Of a stretch of 16,533 nucleotides of DNA, positions 6,573 through 14,904 are shown piece by piece. Within the stretch, counting starts at the first letter, position 1; each line of letters starts with the position of its first letter. The position numbers and the translations under genes were made by a program. The stretch is from UBA1715 sp045615765. Lineage in GTDB: Bacteria > Bacteroidota > Bacteroidia > Bacteroidales > UBA1715. Under the pieces are notes generated by a model, which saw nothing but the letters and a program-made list of their open reading frames with translations, was not told the DNA's origin and made no database searches. The DNA lies in contig JAZLFM010000045.1 of assembly GCA_045615765.1 (NCBI GenBank), positions 1 through 16,533 of the forward strand, written 5' to 3'.

Positions 6573-8119
6573 AGAAACTGATTAGTGTTATAACTGCTGG
6601 ATTGTTCTGTGTGTCTTTGCACGCACAGGATACTTTGACGGCGGTTGATGCTGTGGTTTCTGATGTGACGGTTGAAAATAGCGCTATTATTCAAAACTAT
6701 AATACTCAATTAGATAGCGTTGTTAATTTGTGGTATGCACAAAAGGCTGGTGCTTTGGAATATCCAAAGGGTAAAAAACATCGCGATAGTACATTTGTCC
6801 CAACTTTTTCGGAAAAAGACTATAAGCAACGCATAGAACAAATGAATTCGGTGGTAAATATTACCTACAATTCAAAGGTTCAAGCGTATATCGATGTGTA
6901 TGCAAATAAACGTCGTAATTCGGTGTCAACTATGTTGGGATTAGCGGAACACTATTTTCCAATTTTTGAAGATATTTTTGACGAATATGATGTTCCGCAA
7001 GAACTTAAGTATCTTGCAATTATAGAGTCTGCCTTAAACCCAAAGGCGAAGTCTCCAATGGGCGCTCGCGGAATTTGGCAATTTATGCCTTCAACAGCAA
7101 AAGTTTATGATTTGAAAATAACATCGTATGTTGATGAGCGTTGTGATCCAATTAAATCAACTCGAGCAGCAGCAGCATATTTGAAGAATTTACATGCAAT
7201 GTTTAACGATTGGATTCTTGCAATCGCTGCATACAACTGCGGTCCTGGAAATGTTAAGAAAGCCATAGCACGTTCTGGTGGAAAAACTGATTATTGGTTG
7301 ATTTATAATAATTTGCCGAAGGAAACACGTGGATATGTTCCTGCGTATATTGCTGCATATTACGTTTTTGAGCATCATGAATTACACAACTTGTATCCTC
7401 GAAAAGTTACTATGCCTCAACTTGATACTGTTGTGATAAAGAAACGTAAAGTTCATTTCAAACAAATCGCAGAATATCTTGATGTTCCAGTTAAGGAAAT
7501 TAGTGATGTGAATCCACAGTACAAAGCTGAAATGGTTCCATATAGCGAAGAGGGTTCGCCTTTGTATTTGCCAGTAGAAATTGTTTCTCCATTCTTGCGT
7601 TTGCAAGATTCTATCTATGCCTATAAGGACAGTTTGTACCAAAACCTAAAACCTGAAGTTGAGTTTGCATCATCGTCGGTGAAAACTGGTACCGGTACAG
7701 CTGGAAAAACTAAGATATATTATACCGTTCGAAAAGGTGATACGTTTGCGAAAATCGCAACAAAATATGGCGTATCTGTAAATTCACTTAAATCGTGGAA
7801 TCATAAGAGCAGCAATATGTTGCATATAGGAGACAAATTAGTCGTATATGTATCTGCTCCGGGTAGGGGAAACTATGCCCAAACCAAAACGACAACGGCT
7901 CCTTCGACTGTAACAAAGACAACTACAACTGCGTCAACTCAACAAAAGTCTTCGACGGTAGTAAAATCATCGTCAACTTCTTCATATCATACTGTTCAAT
8001 CAGGCGATACACTTTGGAGTATTTCGCAACGATATGGAACTACTGTCGCTGATTTGAAAAGTGTGAATGGTTTGACTTCTTCTCGCCTGTCTTTAGGCAT
8101 GAAATTGCGTATTCCATAA
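6569..8119 (+). CDS. mltD: Membrane-bound lytic murein transglycosylase D-like, LysM
   Basis: A secreted peptidoglycan-cleaving enzyme of 516 residues. Residues 1-19 form a signal peptide (cleavage after LHA); there is no clear lipobox. The GH23/SLT domain spans about 135-270, with catalytic Glu153 in IIESALNPKA, then GARGIWQFMPSTA at 165-177 and AIAAYNCGPGNV at 218-229. A LysM-like segment follows at about 295-336, a full LysM at 383-428, a Thr/Ser-rich linker at 429-472 and a second full LysM at 473-516 (YHTVQSGDTLWSISQRYG). LysM domains bind glycan chains. Its ATG overlaps the gldA stop by four bases and its own stop overlaps asnB by one, indicating a translationally coupled group. Confidence 0.92.
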   Translation: MKKLISVITAGLFCVSLHAQDTLTAVDAVVSDVTVENSAIIQNYNTQLDSVVNLWYAQKAGALEYPKGKKHRDSTFVPTFSEKDYKQRIEQMNSVVNITYNSKVQAYIDVYANKRRNSVSTMLGLAEHYFPIFEDIFDEYDVPQELKYLAIIESALNPKAKSPMGARGIWQFMPSTAKVYDLKITSYVDERCDPIKSTRAAAAYLKNLHAMFNDWILAIAAYNCGPGNVKKAIARSGGKTDYWLIYNNLPKETRGYVPAYIAAYYVFEHHELHNLYPRKVTMPQLDTVVIKKRKVHFKQIAEYLDVPVKEISDVNPQYKAEMVPYSEEGSPLYLPVEIVSPFLRLQDSIYAYKDSLYQNLKPEVEFASSSVKTGTGTAGKTKIYYTVRKGDTFAKIATKYGVSVNSLKSWNHKSSNMLHIGDKLVVYVSAPGRGNYAQTKTTTAPSTVTKTTTTASTQQKSSTVVKSSSTSSYHTVQSGDTLWSISQRYGTTVADLKSVNGLTSSRLSLGMKLRIP

Positions 8120-9966
8120 TGTGTGGTATTGCTGGATATTATTCGGTAGATAATGCATTTAATTCTAGTGAGTTAGATGCTGTTGGTAAAACTATAACTT
8201 CACGCGGTCCTGAGTATCAGGGAATATTTGCTGATGATCGTTGTGGATTGGTTCATAGACGCTTGAAAATCATTGACTTATCGGATGAATCTAATCAACC
8301 GATGTATTCTGACGATAGACGATACGTTATTACCTACAATGGTGAGGTGTATAATTATGATGAAATTCGTCGGTATCTTCGTGGCGAAATGCGTACGAAA
8401 TCAGATACGGAAGTTGTTCTTAAATCGTTGATTGAGTTTGGATTAGAAGCAATCGCTGATTATAATGGAATGTTTGCCATTGCTTTCTATGATTCTGTAG
8501 AGAAAAAACTTCTCCTTGTGCGTGATAGAATGGGAGTGAAGCCATTGTATTATTATTGGGACGGACATAATTTTGCTTTCGCTTCTGAAATTAAAGCTTT
8601 ACTTCAATTTAAGGCTATAAGTAAAAATAAAACAGTTAATTATTCTGCTTTAAATCAGTTCCTTCATCTAGGATATACTGGCTGCAATGAGACAATTTAT
8701 AATTCAATATTTAAATTGCCTGCTGGTTCTTATATAGAAGTTACTGAATCTGGCATTCAGATTTCTTCCTATTGGTCTGTCCAGGAATGTGTTACTAAGG
8801 AAACAACGGATGAATTATATTCTGCAAAAGAGATTCTTCGAGATTTAGTTGAACAGTCTGTCCGGTATCGTTTACGAAGCGATGTTCCGTATGGAACATT
8901 CTTAAGTGGTGGCATTGATTCTTCATTGGTTACAGCTGTAGCTCAACGTAATCTTTCTACGAGATTAAAGACATTTACTATCGGTTTTGCGGAAAATAAA
9001 TTCGATGAACGAACACATGCAAAAGAAATAGCTGAATATTTAGGTACCGATCACACAGAACTTGTTGTCACAGAAAAAGATGCGCTTGCAATTGTTCCAA
9101 AAATACTCGATATATATGACGAGCCATTTGCAGATTCTTCTGCAATACCAACAATGATGGTTTCACAACTTGCAAAGTCACAAACTACAATGGTTCTTTC
9201 CGGTGACGGCGGTGATGAGTTGTTTATGGGCTATGGGGCATATACTTGGGCACAGCGGTTGCAAAATCCGCTTTTGCAGACATTCCGTAAACCTATTTCA
9301 ATGATTTTAGGTTGTGGAAGTTCTTGGAGTAAACGTGTAGGTAAGGTTATTAATTATCCTAATAAAGAACAACTTCCGTCTCATATTTTTTCGCAAGAAC
9401 AGTATTTATTTTCACGTAAGGAAATTGCTTCGGTATTGTCTAAAGAATTTGTGCGTGAGTTCTCTTTCCCACAGGAATATAGTGCTGTTGCTCGTGAATT
9501 ATCTCCTGCCGAAAATCAGGCTATGTTCGATATGAACTATTATTTGCGTGAAGATTTGCTTACAAAGGTTGACCGTGCTTCTATGCATCATTCTCTTGAA
9601 GTGCGTGTGCCGTTGTTAGATTATACTATTGTTGAATTTGCACTTAATTTGAATGAGAATCTAAAAATCCATAACGGCGTACAAAAATATTTGTTGAAAC
9701 AGGTACTCTACGATTATGTGCCAGCACATTTGTTCGCCCGACCTAAATGGGGTTTCTCTATTCCGTTATGTAAATGGTTACAAACAGATCTTCATTATTT
9801 AATCGATGATTATTTGAATGAATCTGCTTTACAGAAAACTGCTGTTTTCAATTCAAATAAAGTTCGCTGTTTAGTTCGTCAATTCAAAAATGGTAGAAAT
9901 GATTATTTGTACAACAGAATTTGGCAGTTGATTCTTGTACAAAAGTTTTTGCTTGAAAAAATGTAG
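8119..9966 (+). CDS. asnB: Asparagine synthetase (glutamine-hydrolysing)
   Basis: It converts aspartate to asparagine with ATP, taking ammonia from glutamine. The mature N-terminus begins with catalytic Cys2 (MCGIAGYYS); the glutaminase domain has RRLKIIDLS at 47-55, YNGEVYN at 73-79 and SDTEVV at 95-100. The synthetase domain has the PP-loop SGGIDSS at 263-269 and a downstream SGDGGDELFMGY. At 615 residues it matches the longer bacterial type resembling B. subtilis AsnO more than E. coli AsnB; some members of this type amidate cell-wall or polysaccharide precursors instead. Following mltD with a one-base TAATG overlap makes an envelope link possible but unproven. It ends in TAG, about 140 bases before ribE. 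Confidence 0.9.
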   Translation: MCGIAGYYSVDNAFNSSELDAVGKTITSRGPEYQGIFADDRCGLVHRRLKIIDLSDESNQPMYSDDRRYVITYNGEVYNYDEIRRYLRGEMRTKSDTEVVLKSLIEFGLEAIADYNGMFAIAFYDSVEKKLLLVRDRMGVKPLYYYWDGHNFAFASEIKALLQFKAISKNKTVNYSALNQFLHLGYTGCNETIYNSIFKLPAGSYIEVTESGIQISSYWSVQECVTKETTDELYSAKEILRDLVEQSVRYRLRSDVPYGTFLSGGIDSSLVTAVAQRNLSTRLKTFTIGFAENKFDERTHAKEIAEYLGTDHTELVVTEKDALAIVPKILDIYDEPFADSSAIPTMMVSQLAKSQTTMVLSGDGGDELFMGYGAYTWAQRLQNPLLQTFRKPISMILGCGSSWSKRVGKVINYPNKEQLPSHIFSQEQYLFSRKEIASVLSKEFVREFSFPQEYSAVARELSPAENQAMFDMNYYLREDLLTKVDRASMHHSLEVRVPLLDYTIVEFALNLNENLKIHNGVQKYLLKQVLYDYVPAHLFARPKWGFSIPLCKWLQTDLHYLIDDYLNESALQKTAVFNSNKVRCLVRQFKNGRNDYLYNRIWQLILVQKFLLEKM

Positions 9967-10074
9967 GAAATAATTACAATTGGCAGCAACCAAACTAATG
10001 TATTCCTCGAAAGGGTAATAGTTAAAATTGTAATTAAATTAATCACTAAACACTAATCATTAAACTTTAATAAT

Positions 10075-10082
10075 TATCTTTG
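10075..10082 (+). promoter_or_regulatory. Candidate -7 promoter box for ribE
   Basis: TATCTTTG matches TAnnTTTG exactly and lies 22 bases before the ribE ATG. The gap from asnB also holds an 11-bp inverted repeat (9971-9981 with 10026-10036) and A/T-rich ATTAATCACTAAACACTAAT-like sequence. No FMN-riboswitch core was recognised. Confidence 0.5.
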
Positions 10083-10104
10083 CCTAACTAAAACCTATCA
10101 AAAT

Positions 10105-10707
10105 ATGTTTTCCGGAATAGTTGAAGAATGTGCCAAAGTAGTTGGCATCGAGAAAGACCAAACAAACATTCATTTTACACTTTCGTGTAGTTTCGTGAAC
10201 GAGTTGGGCATTGATCAAAGTATCGCTCATAATGGCGTGTGCCTTACTGTTGTTCGTAAAACCGACACTACATACACAGTTACTGCTATGCAAGAAACAC
10301 TTTTGAAGTCGAATTTGGGGGATTTGACAGTTGGAAGTGAAGTAAATGTGGAACGAAGTATGAATATGAACGGACGATTAGACGGCCACATTGTACAGGG
10401 ACATGTGGATCAAACTGCAACCTGCACAAAAATTGAAGAGGCAGACGGCAGTTGGTATTTCACATTTGAATATGAACCTTCGCAAAAGGATTATATTACA
10501 GTGGAAAAAGGTTCTGTAACTGTGAACGGCGTAAGTTTGACTGTGGTCAATTCTCAGCGGAAATCATTCCAAGTCGCAATAATTCCTTACACTTACGAGC
10601 ATACTAATTTCCATACTTTTAAAGTTGGTTCTCGTGTAAATCTTGAGTTCGATATTATTGGCAAATATATTGCCCGCTACTTGGAATTACAAGGCACTGT
10701 AAAATAG
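10105..10707 (+). CDS. ribE: Riboflavin synthase, alpha subunit
   Basis: It dismutates two 6,7-dimethyl-8-ribityllumazine molecules to riboflavin. The 200 residues show the expected tandem lumazine-binding repeats: domain 1 from MFSGIVEE with NGVCLTVV at 43-50, and domain 2 from about 97 with the linker GRLDGHIVQGHVD at 90-102 and NGVSLTVV at 141-148. Length and motifs are complete. It has its own candidate promoter and is the first gene of a two-gene unit with comF; the comF frame runs into its stop codon. No riboswitch was seen in the leader. Confidence 0.95.
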   Translation: MFSGIVEECAKVVGIEKDQTNIHFTLSCSFVNELGIDQSIAHNGVCLTVVRKTDTTYTVTAMQETLLKSNLGDLTVGSEVNVERSMNMNGRLDGHIVQGHVDQTATCTKIEEADGSWYFTFEYEPSQKDYITVEKGSVTVNGVSLTVVNSQRKSFQVAIIPYTYEHTNFHTFKVGSRVNLEFDIIGKYIARYLELQGTVK

Positions 10708-10718
10708 CTCGCTTTTCT

Positions 10719-11408
10719 ATATGGCAGCGTCTTCGGGACCTCATTCAACTATTCTTTCCCGAGACCTGTGAGGTTTGTGGCATCAGTCTTCGATTTGGTG
10801 AACATTTGCTTTGTACGGATTGTCTGCTCGACCTTCCGCAATTGCATATGCACAATTTGGAACATAATCCTACGGAGAAGATGTTTATTGGTCGAGTACC
10901 GTTTGTGCGTGCAACTTCGTTCTTCTCATATCAAAAGCATACAAACTATGCGCATTTAATTCATAAATTGAAATATCAGCATCGTGACGATATTGGAACC
11001 TTACTTGGCGAAATGTGTGGCGTTGAATTGCTAAAATCGGGCTTTCTAAGCGACGTTGATGCGTTGGTGCCTATTCCACTCCATCCAAAGAGAGAACGTA
11101 AGCGAGGCTACAATCAAAGCGAAATAATTGCTATGGGAATTAGTCATGTTACAGGTATTCCTGTTGTGAATTCTGCAGTAGTTCGTTCCGTTAATACAAA
11201 AACACAAACACGAAAAAGTAAAAGTGAGCGGGCGAAGAATGTGTCTGGAATTTTTTCTGTTGTAGATAAGGCCGCTTTGGCTCAAAAACACATCGTTATT
11301 ATTGATGATGTAATAACTACGGGAGCAACATGTATTTCGTGTGCAGAAACCATTCTGCAAGAATCTGACGTGAAAGGCATTAGTTTTGTCAGTATTGCAT
11401 TGGCGTAG
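10719..11408 (+). CDS. ComF family phosphoribosyltransferase-like protein, unusual start
   Basis: A ComF-like protein, a family tied to DNA uptake in competent bacteria but widespread and of unclear role elsewhere. The C-terminal PRTase domain shows DALVPIPLHPKRERKRGYNQS and the PRPP motif IVIIDDVITTGAT. Coding similarity clearly extends upstream of the first conventional start (TTG at 10806): the same frame gives WQRLRDLIQLFFPETCEVCG, then CTDC, the typical ComF N-terminus with a four-cysteine zinc ribbon. Yet from 10647, just after an in-frame TGA, to 10806 this frame has no ATG, GTG, TTG or CTG. The plausible starts are ATA at 10719 (used here) or ATA at 10704, which overlaps the ribE TAG. 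A lost start or a sequence error is also possible. Using TTG 10806 would delete half of the zinc ribbon. Confidence 0.75.
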   Translation: MWQRLRDLIQLFFPETCEVCGISLRFGEHLLCTDCLLDLPQLHMHNLEHNPTEKMFIGRVPFVRATSFFSYQKHTNYAHLIHKLKYQHRDDIGTLLGEMCGVELLKSGFLSDVDALVPIPLHPKRERKRGYNQSEIIAMGISHVTGIPVVNSAVVRSVNTKTQTRKSKSERAKNVSGIFSVVDKAALAQKHIVIIDDVITTGATCISCAETILQESDVKGISFVSIALA

Positions 11409-11410
11409 AA

Positions 11411-11494
11411 TAATTGATAATTGAAAATGGACAATTAACAATTAAATGGTTACAGTTTAACGATTAATTGTTGGGGCGGGGTTCTACCCCGTCC
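11411..11494. repeat. Composite hairpin element, copy 1
   Basis: An A/T-rich hairpin (arms 11412-11423 and 11432-11443, 11 of 12 bases paired, loop AAAATGGA) is followed by A/T-rich sequence and a G/C-rich hairpin (11474-11494, eight pairs including one G-T, loop TTCTA). The first 34 bases match copy 2 at 32 positions. It lies between the convergent comF and secreted-protein genes and could help to end comF transcription. Confidence 0.65.
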
Positions 11495-11535
11495 GATGAT
11501 AGGATAAAATTGTATTTGTCGATTTCAATATACAT

Positions 11536-11568
11536 AAAAAAAGAACCCCCGCCGATTGGCGAGGGTTC
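11536..11568 (-). terminator. Rho-independent terminator of the secreted-protein gene
   Basis: GAACCC at 11543-11548 pairs with GGGTTC at 11563-11568, with further G/C pairs inside (one mismatch, loop GATT). On the minus strand the stem is followed by seven T residues (A-tract at 11536-11542). It lies about 30 bases past the stop codon. Confidence 0.85.
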
Positions 11569-11595
11569 CGGTATAATTGAATTATCTTATTTCAA

Positions 11596-12768
11596 TTATT
11601 TAGAGATTTTTACTGTACCTTCAGCAGTTGCGATGAAGTAAACACCAGCTTGTAGAGAATCGATAGACAATTCTTGAGAAGCAGTTGCTACAACTTGACC
11701 AGCAACATTGTAAACTACGATTTGACCAGCTGAGTAAACAACACCGTTTTCGATAGTTACGTTAGAAACTTCTTCTACAGCTACAGTTGGTTCACCATAT
11801 TTAGGAGCATCTGTTACATCAACAACAACTTTTGCGTCTTGGAAGATTACATATACACCTGATTTTGGAGATTGTGCTAAGAAGATTTCTTTGAATGCAG
11901 GAGCTTCTGATGGATCATCAGTTAAAGCCATTGAGAAGTTTACAGATACATTTGAACCTTCAGCGATGTTAGCTTTGAAAGTAGTCATTTCGCAAAGTGG
12001 TTTGTACCAACCAGCTGCTTCAGAACCATCGATCAATGTAAACATTACTTGAGAAACTTCGTTCAATGCTTTACCTGTGAAAGAAACGTTAACATATTGA
12101 CCAGCTTTTGCTGCTGATACTGCACTGTTTGTAGATGATTGGAATTTGTAACCATCTTCAGCGTTGTCAGCAGGACCTTGGTATGTTAAGAAAAGACCTT
12201 CAACATCCATTGCAGGTTGATAGTTAACTTCAAATTTGCAGTTAGAGATTGTACGAACTGGAGCTTGATCTGATTCAGCGTAAGTTACACCAACCATTTC
12301 AGCAGCAATTACAAGGTCAGCAACTGTTAAGTCTTCACCGAAAGAAGGTTTGCTTGCGTCTGTTTGAGTTGTGTTTGCGATTGATAATACTGCAGTATAT
12401 TCAAATGGAACACCTTCAGTAACATCAACTGTTACCATTTCTGACCATGCACCCCAGTAATCTACAGCTTCTTGTTCATCGATCAAAGCTAATTGGAATT
12501 TACCAGTGTAGTCAGGAGTACCAGAAACAGTTACCATGAATACTTCACCTTTTGCTGGAGTCCAACCAGTTTCTTCTGTTGCATCGAAAACTGCTTCATC
12601 CAAAATAGAAGAAACACCACCTTGGTATTGTACAGAAGAACCGTCAGCGTCTTTTGTACCATACGAGTTGTAAGGGATTGTAAGTGTGTTGTCTGCATAC
12701 TCCCATGGACCTGCAAACGAAGCAACACCCATCAATGCAGATGTTAATAGTAAAAATACTTTTTTCAT
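11596..12768 (-). CDS. Secreted protein with T9SS C-terminal sorting-type tail
   Basis: A 390-residue secreted protein of unknown activity. Residues 1-19 are a signal peptide (MKKVFLLLTSALMGVASFA). Two regions, about 72-180 and 220-318, resemble each other: KGEVFMVTVSG...ALIDEQEAVDYW...EMVTV...EGV against AGQYVNVSFTG...TLIDGSEAAGWY...EMTTF...EGS, which suggests tandem jelly-roll domains, perhaps carbohydrate binding. The last 65 residues have the form of a type A T9SS sorting domain: a strand VVYSAGQIVVYNVAGQVV, then LQAGVYFIATAEGTVKIS. It would thus cross the outer membrane by the T9SS and be attached or released. No catalytic motif is seen. It has its own promoter and terminator, so it is a single-gene unit. 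Confidence 0.82.
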   Translation of the reverse strand: MKKVFLLLTSALMGVASFAGPWEYADNTLTIPYNSYGTKDADGSSVQYQGGVSSILDEAVFDATEETGWTPAKGEVFMVTVSGTPDYTGKFQLALIDEQEAVDYWGAWSEMVTVDVTEGVPFEYTAVLSIANTTQTDASKPSFGEDLTVADLVIAAEMVGVTYAESDQAPVRTISNCKFEVNYQPAMDVEGLFLTYQGPADNAEDGYKFQSSTNSAVSAAKAGQYVNVSFTGKALNEVSQVMFTLIDGSEAAGWYKPLCEMTTFKANIAEGSNVSVNFSMALTDDPSEAPAFKEIFLAQSPKSGVYVIFQDAKVVVDVTDAPKYGEPTVAVEEVSNVTIENGVVYSAGQIVVYNVAGQVVATASQELSIDSLQAGVYFIATAEGTVKISK

Positions 12769-12809
12769 AATTTTTTGTTTTTAATTAATAAAATAAATTT
12801 TTAACAAGG

Positions 12810-12840
12810 CAAATATAGTGTTTTTTATATATGTTGGCAA
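12810..12840 (-). promoter_or_regulatory. Promoter of the secreted-protein gene
   Basis: Read on the minus strand, TATATTTG (12817-12810) matches TAnnTTTG exactly, and a TTG (12840-12838) lies 20 bases upstream, close to the -33 element spacing of Bacteroidota. Transcription would start near 12804, leaving an A/T-rich leader of about 35 bases without a Shine-Dalgarno sequence. Confidence 0.7.
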
Positions 12841-12893
12841 TATAGTTTTTAAAATTTTTGTCAATCGCTACTATAAATAAAGAAGGTGATGTA

Positions 12894-12928
12894 CAAAATA
12901 AAAAGAGACGATGTACACATCGTCTCTT
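12894..12928 (-). terminator. Rho-independent terminator of the Na/Pi cotransporter gene
   Basis: AAGAGACGATGT at 12903-12914 pairs perfectly with ACATCGTCTCTT at 12917-12928. On the minus strand the stem runs into a T-rich tract. It starts about 25 bases after the stop codon at 12953. Confidence 0.85.
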
Positions 12929-12952
12929 TAGTATTAGATTGTGGTTGTTTTT

Positions 12953-14704
12953 TTAATTTTTAGGAGCAGAAACCGTTTCTTGCGATGTCTCTATTGCTTG
13001 CGATACATTAATAACGAAATCACCAATTTTTTCGTAAATAGCATATAAACTACTATATAATGTACCAACTTCGTACGTGTATTCTCCTGATTTGATTGCT
13101 TCGAGATGGGCGTCGCGAAGCAAATTGCGATATTCGTTGATAGTTTCTTCTGCTTGGTAAGCCGAAGTAATGTCCACATCTTCGTAGTTCTTCGAAAGAT
13201 TTGAGTCCATGATTACCAAAGCCTGGCGAACGCAGTCGTACATTTTTAATAGATGACCGTCGTTGTTTGCACCAAATTTCATGTCTTGCTCGCGTTGCAT
13301 TTTCTTGGTAATTGAAATATGATAAATGCTGTCGCCAATACTTTCAAGATTGTCGATTATGCGTAGCATTGAACTGATTTTTTTAGAACCTTCCTTACTA
13401 CCAACTGCTTCGGAAATGTGAGTGAGGAATTTTGCAATTTCTATTTCCATTTTGTCGGTATAGTCTTCGTCTTTCGCAATTTTCGACATAATGGTACTGA
13501 AGTTGTCGTCGGATTTTGCGTTTGTAAGTTTAGGAAGTAGATCGAACATTGCGAGAACTCGGTTCGAAAATAAGCGTATTTCTTGTTGCGCACTTTCAAT
13601 GTCAAGTTCCGAAGTATTTACAAAGTGACTTGGAATATATTTTAGTTTGAAAACTTCTTCACCTTCGGATTCTGGAGTTTTCACCATCCAGTTTACTATG
13701 CGTATGATTTGTGGAATAAACCATGCTAAAATCATCGTATTCACTACATTAAAGAATGTATGGAATATAGATAATGCCATAGGAATAGCTGTCGGTTCAT
13801 AGCCGTCTTGTCCTGGAAGAATATATGGGTCAGCGCCCATAACTGCTATTGTGATGTGCGAGATTAAGCGTAGAAGCGGGTAGAATACAACTAATGTAAT
13901 GACTACGCCAAGCACATTAAACACCAAGTGTGCTCGCGCGGCCTTTTTTGCCATCGTGTTGGCAACCATAGCGGCAATGTTGGCCGTGATTGTAGTACCA
14001 ATGTTTTGTCCCATTACGAGTGCCACGGCAACATCAAAACCTATCCATCCTTTGTAACACATTACCAACGTAATAGCCATCATTGCGGCACTTGCCTGTA
14101 CAATACAGGTTAAAATTGCACCTACAAATATGAATAGGAAAATCGATATATAGCCATAGTCAGATAAACGACCTAATGTTTCCAATAAACGAGGATATTG
14201 CGACAAGTCGGGCATTGCCTCTTGCAAGAAGTGCATACCCATAAGTAACAGTGCAAGTCCTATTATGAATTCGTGTATAGATTTTAATTTGTCTTTCTTC
14301 ATGAACATGAAAGGAAGCGCAATGGCAATTGCAACCAATGGGAATGTGAAAGCGTTGCTCGACTCACTTAAACCAAATAGGGAAATGATCCAAGCGGTAA
14401 CGGTAGTACCGATATTTGCACCCATAATAACGGCAATTGCTCCGGCAAGCGAAAGTAAACCAGCGTTTACGAAACTTACCACCATCACTGTTGTTGCCGA
14501 CGATGACTGAATAGCTGTTGTGACAATAGTACCGGTAAGAATACCTCGGATAGGTTTGTCGGTCATTTTCGCAAGAATTGTACGCATTTTATTTCCTGCG
14601 ATTTTCTGCAAACTGTCGCTCATCAGTTTCATTCCATATAAGAATACACCTAGTGCACCAGCAGCGACAGCTATCATTATTATAATGTTTACGAATGATT
14701 CCAT
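12953..14704 (-). CDS. Na/Pi cotransporter family protein with PhoU-like domain
   Basis: An inner-membrane protein of 583 residues, probably sodium-coupled phosphate transport (the family also includes exporters). The membrane part (about 1-345) has the two inverted repeats of the family: QSSSATT at 66-72 with GANIGTT at 95-101, and the degenerate second copy QASAAMM at 203-209 with GQNIGTT at 232-238. Several clear hydrophobic helices surround them. Residues about 360-583 are helical and PhoU-like, with DNLESIGDSIYH at 451-462 and YEKIGDF at 557-563, a likely regulatory module. No phosphate-regulon gene lies near it. It has its own terminator; no convincing promoter was found in front of the ATG. 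Confidence 0.9.
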   Translation of the reverse strand: MESFVNIIIMIAVAAGALGVFLYGMKLMSDSLQKIAGNKMRTILAKMTDKPIRGILTGTIVTTAIQSSSATTVMVVSFVNAGLLSLAGAIAVIMGANIGTTVTAWIISLFGLSESSNAFTFPLVAIAIALPFMFMKKDKLKSIHEFIIGLALLLMGMHFLQEAMPDLSQYPRLLETLGRLSDYGYISIFLFIFVGAILTCIVQASAAMMAITLVMCYKGWIGFDVAVALVMGQNIGTTITANIAAMVANTMAKKAARAHLVFNVLGVVITLVVFYPLLRLISHITIAVMGADPYILPGQDGYEPTAIPMALSIFHTFFNVVNTMILAWFIPQIIRIVNWMVKTPESEGEEVFKLKYIPSHFVNTSELDIESAQQEIRLFSNRVLAMFDLLPKLTNAKSDDNFSTIMSKIAKDEDYTDKMEIEIAKFLTHISEAVGSKEGSKKISSMLRIIDNLESIGDSIYHISITKKMQREQDMKFGANNDGHLLKMYDCVRQALVIMDSNLSKNYEDVDITSAYQAEETINEYRNLLRDAHLEAIKSGEYTYEVGTLYSSLYAIYEKIGDFVINVSQAIETSQETVSAPKN

Positions 14705-14781
14705 TTTTTTCTAATTTTTCGGTGTAAAAATAGAATGTCAGTGTTATGTGAATGTTAACCAATGTTAAATTTGTGTTAAAT

Positions 14782-14880
14782 TAATTGATAATTGAGAATG
14801 GACAATTGACAATTATTTTTGAATGATTAATGTTCAATGATAAATGATTAATATTGTAGGAGCAGGGCTCTGCTCTGCCC
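14782..14880. repeat. Composite hairpin element, copy 2
   Basis: Same order as copy 1: A/T-rich hairpin arms at 14783-14794 and 14803-14814 (loop AGAATGGA), an A/T-rich stretch with repeated ATGATTAAT-like words, and a G/C-rich hairpin (GAGCAG/CTGCTC at 14860-14875, or GGGC/GCCC at 14866-14880). The first 34 bases differ from copy 1 at two positions. Confidence 0.65.
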
Positions 14881-14904
14881 AAAATAAATATCGTTTTATT
14901 GGAA

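Noticed and set aside
9967..10104. FMN riboswitch before ribE
   Set aside because: I looked for the conserved core sequences of the RFN element and did not see them; only a short A/T-rich leader and a TATCTTTG box are present.
13928..14714. Plus-strand open frames opposite the Na/Pi cotransporter gene
   Set aside because: They are antisense shadows of a well-supported membrane protein and show no domain of their own.
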